Source: Lysobacter_K koreensis (GTDB lineage Bacteria; Pseudomonadota; Gammaproteobacteria; Xanthomonadales; Xanthomonadaceae). From it: a stretch of 64,000 nt of DNA. The stretch is from NCBI RefSeq assembly GCF_042677045.1, contig NZ_JBHTIH010000003.1:620001-684000 (forward strand), in the 5' to 3' direction. This document shows, piece by piece, positions 59,347-64,000 of this stretch; within the stretch, counting starts at the first letter, position 1, and each line of letters begins with the position of its first letter. The notes beneath the pieces were generated by a model that ran no database searches, was not told the origin of the DNA, and saw only the letters and a list, made by a program, of their open reading frames with translations. The translations under genes were made by a program, and so were the position numbers.

Positions 59347-60204
59347 TTACAGGTCCTGCTCGTACCGGACGTAAGGAACGGTGCCCTCGTCCTTGTCGGC
59401 GTTATCCGGCGAGAACGGGTTCTTGCCACGGGTGACGACGTTCTCCGCCCCCACGCTGAGCTGGCCGCTCCAGGGCGTGCGCCAGGTCAGGCCGACATCC
59501 AGGCCTTCCCAACGACCGGGCTGGTTCGGGGTGTCGACCACGCGGCCGACGATGTTGGCGCCGAAATTGCCCACGCCCGCGCCGACGGCGAGGCTCTTGG
59601 TGCTCCAGCGGTCGGCAAGCGCCGGCACGTCGCCGGCCGGGATCAGGCGCGCGCGCGCCCAGGTGCCGCCGATCGACACGGTGGCTTCGCGGCCGATGTT
59701 CTTCTGGCCGTAGACGGTCAGGGTGTTCTGGTCGACCTTGCTCGCCTTGCTGTTGGGGCTGAGCCAGGCGGGCAGGAAGTCGCGGCCGCTGCCGATGTTC
59801 AAGCCCAGCTTGCCGCCGGGGCGGCTCAGGCTGGCGCCGGCCGATGTCTGGCGGCTGGCGCCGTCGTCCTGGTCCAGGGCAGCCAACATGCAATGGTTGG
59901 CAAGGTTGCCGATCGCCCCGGCCAGGCCGGTCTTGCGATCGCAGACCAGGCCCAGCGTGTCGCCGGCCTCGAGGCCGAAAGCGGCATCCAGCGAGGTGTT
60001 GCCCACCCGCCAACGGGCGCCCGCGACCGGGGTGCTGGTCGGCTCGAGCAACAGATAGGCTTCGAGCTTGCCACTGGCTTGGTTCCAGACCGGCAGCACG
60101 GTGGAATCGTTGCGCGCCTTGGCGGTGGACTGCGCGTGCGCGCCGGCGGCCACGCCTAGGGCGAGGAGCAGGGCCAACGGCAATCGGAGCAGGCGTGCGT
60201 GCAT
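59347..60204 (-). CDS. Small outer-membrane-type protein with receptor-like C-terminal beta signal
   Basis: A 285-residue exported protein: signal peptide LALLLALGVAAGAHAQ, then a mature region rich in alternating polar/hydrophobic strands that fits a small beta-barrel. Its end (TWRTPWSGQLSVGAENVV ... YVRYEQDL) resembles the last strands of the neighbouring receptors (YWNAPWNAKITVGVNNIF ... YFRYSQKF), although it has no plug or TonB box. First in a row of three minus-strand genes with the receptors, but with its own promoter. Two internal cysteines (near residues 88 and 104) may form a disulfide. Function unknown. Confidence 0.75.
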   Translation of the reverse strand: MHARLLRLPLALLLALGVAAGAHAQSTAKARNDSTVLPVWNQASGKLEAYLLLEPTSTPVAGARWRVGNTSLDAAFGLEAGDTLGLVCDRKTGLAGAIGNLANHCMLAALDQDDGASRQTSAGASLSRPGGKLGLNIGSGRDFLPAWLSPNSKASKVDQNTLTVYGQKNIGREATVSIGGTWARARLIPAGDVPALADRWSTKSLAVGAGVGNFGANIVGRVVDTPNQPGRWEGLDVGLTWRTPWSGQLSVGAENVVTRGKNPFSPDNADKDEGTVPYVRYEQDL

Positions 60205-60258
60205 GGTGTGGTTACGACCGGACGGTGCCGGCAGAGTTCCCCGAATCCAACGACGACG

Positions 60259-60287
60259 ACTATAGGGCGTTTATGTTTCTTTAACAA
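60259..60287 (-). promoter_or_regulatory. Promoter of the small outer-membrane protein gene
   Basis: TTGTTA (-35) and TATAGT (-10) with an exact 17-bp spacer on the minus strand, 55 bp upstream of the ATG. Confidence 0.6.
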
Positions 60288-60333
60288 TCTGTCAACGAAA
60301 GGTGAAGGTCGCCCGGCGCGCTGGGGACAGGCG

Positions 60334-61269
60334 CTACTGCAGGCGATCTGGTGCGGAAAGCTCGGCGGAGGCCGAGGCGAGCAGCCCGACGATCTCGTCG
60401 GCCCCAAAGCAATACGTCTGCCCACAGAACTCGCAACGCACCTTGGCCTCGCCGTCGGCCACCGCGGCCAGGGCCTCGGCCTCGCCGAGCGACACCAGCA
60501 TCGATTCCACCCGCTCGCGCGAACACGAACAGGCGAAGCGCAACGGTCTGGAACCCAGCAACTGCACCCCGTCCTCGTGGAACAGGCGGCCGAGCAGGGT
60601 CTCGCCCGGCCACTCCAGCAGTTCCTGCGGTTTCAGGGTGTCGAACAGCGCCCCGGCGCGCGACCAGCCATCGTCGTCGCCCTGGTCGCCGGGCAGCTTC
60701 TGCAGCATCAGGCCGGCGGCGCGTTGCCCGTCGACCGCCAGCAGCAAGCGGGTCGGCAATTGCTCCGACTGGCGGAAGTAGTCTTCGAACGCGCCCGCCA
60801 GCGAGTCCGATTGCAGCGACACCAGCCCCTGGTAGCGCACCGGCTCGCGGCCGTCGATCGGCGGGTTCTCGATCGTGATCGCCAGCACCGCGCCTTCGCC
60901 GAGTTCGCGCAGGTCGCGCGAGACGTCGCCGTGGTCGGCCAGCTGCGCGATGCCGCGCAGGGTGCCGGCGGCGGTGCACTCGGTGAACAGCGTCCGCAAC
61001 GCGCCCTGGCTGTGCAATTGCACCGACAGGCGGCCCTCGACCTTGGCGTGGCCGGTGAACAGTGCCGCCGCGGCTGCTGCCTCGCCGAGCAACTCCAGCG
61101 CCGCGGCCGAGGCGTTTTCATGGGCGAAGCCCGCTGCGCGCTCGCGGATCTGGCGCCAGGTGTCGTCCAGGTGCACGCGCACGCCACGCACCCCCGCGCC
61201 ATCGATGAGGAAGCGGGTCAGCTGGTCGCGGTCGTGGTGCGCAGCAGGGGACGGGGAGGCATCGGTCAT
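60334..61269 (-). CDS. hslO: Redox-regulated chaperone Hsp33
   Basis: Cytosolic holdase chaperone switched on by oxidative stress. The 311-residue product has the C-terminal zinc motif as C-x-C (FACSCSRERVES) and C-x2-C (VRCEFCGQTYCF), the redox switch of Hsp33, and N-terminal core segments such as GSRPLRF and HDGRVS-equivalent ENASAAALELLGEAA. ATG 61269 is the natural start; a much longer ORF upstream is an overlap with mtgA. Monocistronic, divergent from mtgA with about 100 bp between starts. Confidence 0.93.
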   Translation of the reverse strand: MTDASPSPAAHHDRDQLTRFLIDGAGVRGVRVHLDDTWRQIRERAAGFAHENASAAALELLGEAAAAAALFTGHAKVEGRLSVQLHSQGALRTLFTECTAAGTLRGIAQLADHGDVSRDLRELGEGAVLAITIENPPIDGREPVRYQGLVSLQSDSLAGAFEDYFRQSEQLPTRLLLAVDGQRAAGLMLQKLPGDQGDDDGWSRAGALFDTLKPQELLEWPGETLLGRLFHEDGVQLLGSRPLRFACSCSRERVESMLVSLGEAEALAAVADGEAKVRCEFCGQTYCFGADEIVGLLASASAELSAPDRLQ

Positions 61270-61371
61270 GTCGGAACTCGTGCGGCGAATGGGTGTGCAT
61301 CGCGGATAATGCAGGCGGACTGGTGAAGCAACGGGGCGAAAGATGGGGTCGGCAAGCAATCGGTGCAAGGC

Positions 61372-62103
61372 ATGAGCGATCCAGGTAGGGGGGGCAAGCC
61401 ACGCAAGCGGCGTCGCTGGTGGCGTTGGCTGCTGGCGTTGCCGTTCCTGTTCGCGCTGGCGTCGGTGCTGCAGGTGCTGGCGCTGCGCTTCATCGACCCG
61501 CCGTTCAGTACGTTCATGGCGATCAGGCAGGCGCAGGCCTGGGGTTCGGGCGACTGGCGCTTCCGCGTGGCCTACGACTGGCGCGACCTGGACGAAATCT
61601 CCCACAGCGTGCCGCTGGCGCTGGTCGCATCGGAGGACCAGAACTTCGCCAACCATTTCGGCTTCGACCTCAAGGCGATCGAGAAGGCCCGCAAGAACAA
61701 CGCCCGCGGCCGCAAGGTACGCGGCGGCAGCACGATCAGCCAGCAGACGGCGAAGAACCTGTTCCTGTGGAGCGGCCGCAGCTGGGTGCGCAAGGGCATC
61801 GAGGCCTGGTACACGCTGCTGATCGAGGCGTTGTGGCCGAAGCAGCGGATCCTCGAGGTGTACGCCAACATCGCCGAGTTCGGCGACGGCGTGTACGGCG
61901 CACAGGCCGCGGCCCGCACCTATTACCGCACCAACGCCAGGAACCTCGGCCCAGCGCAGGCGGCGCGCATGGCGGCGGTACTGCCGAACCCGAAGCGCTA
62001 CAGCATCGCGCGCCCCGGGCCGTACGTGCAGCGCCGCAGCAAGGCGATCCAGCGGCAGATGCGCTACATCGGCGGCGCGGCTTACCTCAAGTCGCTGGAC
62101 TGA
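61372..62103 (+). CDS. mtgA: Monofunctional peptidoglycan glycosyltransferase
   Basis: Polymerises lipid II into glycan strands at the inner membrane. The 243-residue protein has one N-terminal transmembrane helix (WLLALPFLFALASVLQVLAL) and the GT51 motifs ASEDQNFANHFGFD (catalytic Glu), RGGSTISQQTAKNLFLW, KQRILEVYANIAEFG and ARMAAVLPNPKRY. The ATG at 61372 is chosen over a GTG nine bases earlier. It converges with the aquaporin gene and overlaps its 3' end by 22 bp. Confidence 0.95.
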   Translation: MSDPGRGGKPRKRRRWWRWLLALPFLFALASVLQVLALRFIDPPFSTFMAIRQAQAWGSGDWRFRVAYDWRDLDEISHSVPLALVASEDQNFANHFGFDLKAIEKARKNNARGRKVRGGSTISQQTAKNLFLWSGRSWVRKGIEAWYTLLIEALWPKQRILEVYANIAEFGDGVYGAQAAARTYYRTNARNLGPAQAARMAAVLPNPKRYSIARPGPYVQRRSKAIQRQMRYIGGAAYLKSLD

Positions 62104-62810
62104 GCCGGGGGTTGCGCCAGCGGCGTGTCTTCCGGCTGGCCGCGTAGCGAGCCAGGCAGCGGCGCCAGCAGGAAACGCGCCGCCAGCAGCGCGAGCAGCA
62201 TGCCGACGCCCTGCGCGACCACGAAGCCGGGGACGTCGGCCATGCGGATGCCGGCGAAGCTCTGCGTCAGCGCGCGCGCCAGGGTCACGGCTGGGTTGGC
62301 GAACGAGGTGCTGGCGGTGAACCAGTACGCGGCGAAGATCCAGCCCGCCACCAGCGCCGGCAGCGCCGCCGGTCGGAAGCGCGCGCCCAGCACGATCGTC
62401 AACAGCAGGCCGAACGTCGCCACCGCCTCGCTCAGGTGCTGCGCGAAGCCGGTGCGCACCCGCGTGCCGGGTTGCCACAGCGGCAGTTCGAACATCGCGT
62501 GCGCCAGCCACACGCCGACGATCGCCCCGAGCACCTGTGCGAGCAGGTAGGCCGGCCACGGCGCGGGCAGCATTTCGCCGCGCAGCCGCATCGCCAGCGT
62601 GACCGCCGGATTGAAGTGCGCGCCGGAGATCGGCCCGAGCAGCACGATCAGCACATACAAGCCCCCCGCGGTCGCGGCGGCGTTGGCGAGCAGGGCGATC
62701 GCCTCGTTGCCGCCGGACAGGCGCACGCCCATGATCCCACTGCCGACCACGATCGCCAGCAGCAGCCCGGTGCCGAGGAACTCGGCGACGACGGCCTGGC
62801 CCGCCTTCAT
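62082..62810 (-). CDS. Aquaporin/aquaglyceroporin in ars operon (AqpS-like)
   Basis: MIP-family channel of 242 residues with six transmembrane helices and two asparagine loops: the first is NPA in AHFNPAVTLAMRL, the second FANPAVTLARALT. It overlaps arsC by four bases (ATGA), the third or later gene of an arsenic operon. In several bacteria aquaglyceroporins in this position (AqpS) let arsenite or organoarsenicals leave the cell in place of an ArsB/Acr3 pump; that role is inferred here. No other arsenite exporter is visible in the window. Confidence 0.9.
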   Translation of the reverse strand: MKAGQAVVAEFLGTGLLLAIVVGSGIMGVRLSGGNEAIALLANAAATAGGLYVLIVLLGPISGAHFNPAVTLAMRLRGEMLPAPWPAYLLAQVLGAIVGVWLAHAMFELPLWQPGTRVRTGFAQHLSEAVATFGLLLTIVLGARFRPAALPALVAGWIFAAYWFTASTSFANPAVTLARALTQSFAGIRMADVPGFVVAQGVGMLLALLAARFLLAPLPGSLRGQPEDTPLAQPPAQSSDLR

Positions 62811-63307
62811 GGGGTGACTTGGCCGATGGCGCGGATCTGCTGCTGCGCGGCGAGCTGGTCGAGCTGGTCGATCGGCAACGCGACCAGCAGTTCGACCCGT
62901 CGACGCAAGACGGTGAATGCCTGCAGGTAGGCGCGGCGGCGGGATTCCTCGTTGCCGACGACCGCAGCCGGATCGTCCACGCCCCAGTGCGCGGTGGTGG
63001 GACTGCCTAGCCACAACGGGCAGGCTTCGCCGGCGGCGTTGTCGCAGACGGTGACCACGAGGTCCATCGGCGGCGCGCCGTCGCCGGCGAACTCGTCCCA
63101 GCTCTTGCTGCGCAGTTGGCTGGCGTCATAGCCGATCTTCGCGGCCAGTTCCGCCGCCATCGGCTGCACCGCGCCGCTGGGGTGGCTGCCGGCGCTGTAG
63201 GCGCGGAAGCGGCCTTCGCCGAGCACGTTGAGCAGCGATTCGGCGATCACGCTGCGCGCGGAATTGCCGGTACACAGGAACAGCACGTTGAACACACGGT
63301 CGGTCAC
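62807..63307 (-). CDS. arsC: Arsenate reductase, thioredoxin-dependent (LMW phosphatase fold)
   Basis: Reduces arsenate to arsenite. The 166-residue protein begins at a GTG (63307) and has the P-loop C-x5-R as CTGNSAR (Cys12, Arg18), and the Cys88/Cys95 pair in VCDNAAGEACP used in the thioredoxin-coupled mechanism. The C-terminal 30 residues extend past the usual fold (about 135 residues). Located between arsI and the aquaporin gene with a four-base overlap to the latter. Confidence 0.94.
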   Translation of the reverse strand: MTDRVFNVLFLCTGNSARSVIAESLLNVLGEGRFRAYSAGSHPSGAVQPMAAELAAKIGYDASQLRSKSWDEFAGDGAPPMDLVVTVCDNAAGEACPLWLGSPTTAHWGVDDPAAVVGNEESRRRAYLQAFTVLRRRVELLVALPIDQLDQLAAQQQIRAIGQVTP

Positions 63308-63330
63308 GGGGCGGTCTCGGGCAGTGGGAG

Positions 63331-63846
63331 TCAGCCGCAGCAGGCGGCGGCGTTCGAGGTGACCTGCGCAGCCGGCGGCACACTGCACGCGGTCGCGCAG
63401 CTGGCCGTGGCCGGGCCGCAGCAACTGTCGCGCTCGACCGCGCTGCCGGCCGGATCGGCGTAGTAGGTGGTGGCGTCGCCGTGGGTGTGGAAGCTTTCCC
63501 ACTGCACGCCCTGCGGGTCCTGCGCCCAGAACTTGTCCGAGCGCGCGTAGCAGCAGGTGGTGCCGGTTTCGGCGAGGCTCACCGCATCGGCGGCCTGCAG
63601 ACGGGCGCCAATCGCGGCGAGCGACTGCTCGGATTCGGCCTGCAGGCCCAGGTGGGCGATGCCGAGCGCGCCGTCCTTGTCGGTGGAGATCGCGAAGTTG
63701 ACGCGGGGGTCGTCCAGCATCCACTTGGCGTAGTCGTGCTTGCGCACCGTTGGCTGCGCACCGAACAACTGCGAGTAGAAGCGCAGGTTGGCGTCGAGGT
63801 CGGCGACGTGGATGTGCACGTGGAAGCGGGTGGTGGGCTCGGTCAT
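63331..63846 (-). CDS. arsI: ArsI-type C-As lyase (VOC-fold metalloenzyme)
   Basis: Iron-dependent dioxygenase-fold enzyme that cleaves carbon-arsenic bonds of trivalent methyl- or aryl-arsenicals. The 171-residue protein shows the ArsI marker Cys pair (Cys98-Cys99 in TGTTCCYARSDKFW) and metal ligands His65 (GIAHLGLQ) and Glu117 (GVQWESFH) plus an N-terminal His (FHVHIHV). A C-terminal tail rich in Cys (six in the last 33 residues) extends the fold and could trap arsenic. It overlaps or abuts arsR, giving the order arsR-arsI-arsC-aqp. Confidence 0.92.
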   Translation of the reverse strand: MTEPTTRFHVHIHVADLDANLRFYSQLFGAQPTVRKHDYAKWMLDDPRVNFAISTDKDGALGIAHLGLQAESEQSLAAIGARLQAADAVSLAETGTTCCYARSDKFWAQDPQGVQWESFHTHGDATTYYADPAGSAVERDSCCGPATASCATACSVPPAAQVTSNAAACCG

Positions 63847-63847
63847 G

Positions 63848-64000
63848 TCAGCAGCTCCTGCAGTCGACGGAAAGTTCGGGGGTGCACGCGGCGTCGGCGC
63901 AGCCGGCTCCGGCGCAGCAATTTTCGGTGAGGTACGCGATCAACGCGTTCATGCGCGCGAAGTCGGCGCGCACGCGGATCACCCGGCCCTCGCGCTCGTC
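63848..64000 (-). CDS. arsR: ArsR-family regulator, C-terminal part only
   Basis: Only 50 codons before the stop (63848-63850) lie in the window; the gene continues past the right edge. The visible part ends the ArsR fold (RVIRVRADFARMNALIAYL) and continues into a Cys-rich tail starting TENCCAGAGC and ending DCRSC, with six cysteines. C-terminal Cys-Cys plus a later Cys are the As(III)-binding ligands of one ArsR type. It runs into arsI with a 1-base gap, which fixes it as the first gene of the operon seen here. Confidence 0.75.
   Translation of the reverse strand, partial: DEREGRVIRVRADFARMNALIAYLTENCCAGAGCADAACTPELSVDCRSC

Noticed and set aside
1..64000. CRISPR arrays, tRNA or rRNA genes, prophage or IS elements
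   Set aside because: No regularly spaced direct repeats with unique spacers, no tRNA cloverleaf or rRNA sequence, and no transposase, integrase or phage structural genes were seen.

Overview
The window is high-GC DNA from a gammaproteobacterium, most likely the Xanthomonadaceae (Lysobacter/Luteimonas/Xanthomonas group). Support: very high third-position GC, paired TonB-dependent receptors with the xanthomonad-type leader and VTGSRI plug start, an OlsF-like fused acyltransferase, an orphan HemP with a Fur box, a LemA/M48 pair, an AKK-repeat histone H1-like protein, and several inverted repeats of the kind scattered through xanthomonad genomes (core GAGCGGCTTCAGCCGC). No rRNA, tRNA, CRISPR array, prophage or insertion sequence was found.

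Layout. 1-6.5 kb: C-terminally cut SDR-like protein, metK, a small lipoprotein, then a fused lipid acyltransferase overlapping a UDP-diacylglucosamine-type phosphoesterase. 6.5-11.5 kb: ECF sigma factor followed by a giant Ser/Thr kinase with a WD40-like sensor. 11.8-17.5 kb: small periplasmic protein, dusB, ribokinase plus nucleoside transporter, a GGDEF protein with a degenerate active site, and a GDT1-family exporter preceded by a yybP-ykoY manganese riboswitch. 17.8-25.4 kb: aldo/keto reductase, Fur-controlled hemP, a PDZ/anti-sigma/sigma cassette, stomatin-NfeD pair, gcvT and gcvH. 25.4-27.9 kb: a 1.2 kb non-coding stretch holding a strong promoter and a candidate structured small RNA, the histone H1-like gene, and an SRPBCC gene interrupted by one amber codon. 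28-36 kb: serine hydrolase, lemA, M48 protease, and a MHYT-PAS-GAF-PAS-GGDEF-EAL protein. 36-45.5 kb: GMC oxidoreductase, a repeat island (21-bp tandem repeats between inverted 121-bp elements), MFS transporter, phosphoesterase, a truncated DUF922 protease, fadE and its divergent TetR regulator. 45.5-52.7 kb: pckG, 2OG oxygenase plus TPR-sulfotransferase, a second ECF/anti-sigma cassette with a DUF4097 protein, and a second 2OG oxygenase. 52.8-60.2 kb: two tandem TonB-dependent receptors with matching promoters and near-identical terminators, and a small outer-membrane protein with the same C-terminal beta signal. 60.3-64 kb: hslO, mtgA, and an arsenic operon arsR-arsI-arsC-aquaporin running off the right edge.

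Working links: nucleoside uptake with ribose phosphorylation (nupC-like/rbsK-like), glycine cleavage (gcvT, gcvH), manganese efflux under riboswitch control, fatty-acid oxidation (fadE/TetR) near gluconeogenesis (pckG), envelope-stress-type ECF cassettes, and detoxification of inorganic and methylated arsenic. The parts most worth follow-up are the candidate small RNA and surrounding gap, the oxygenase/sulfotransferase/TonB-receptor region, and the ECF-kinase pair.
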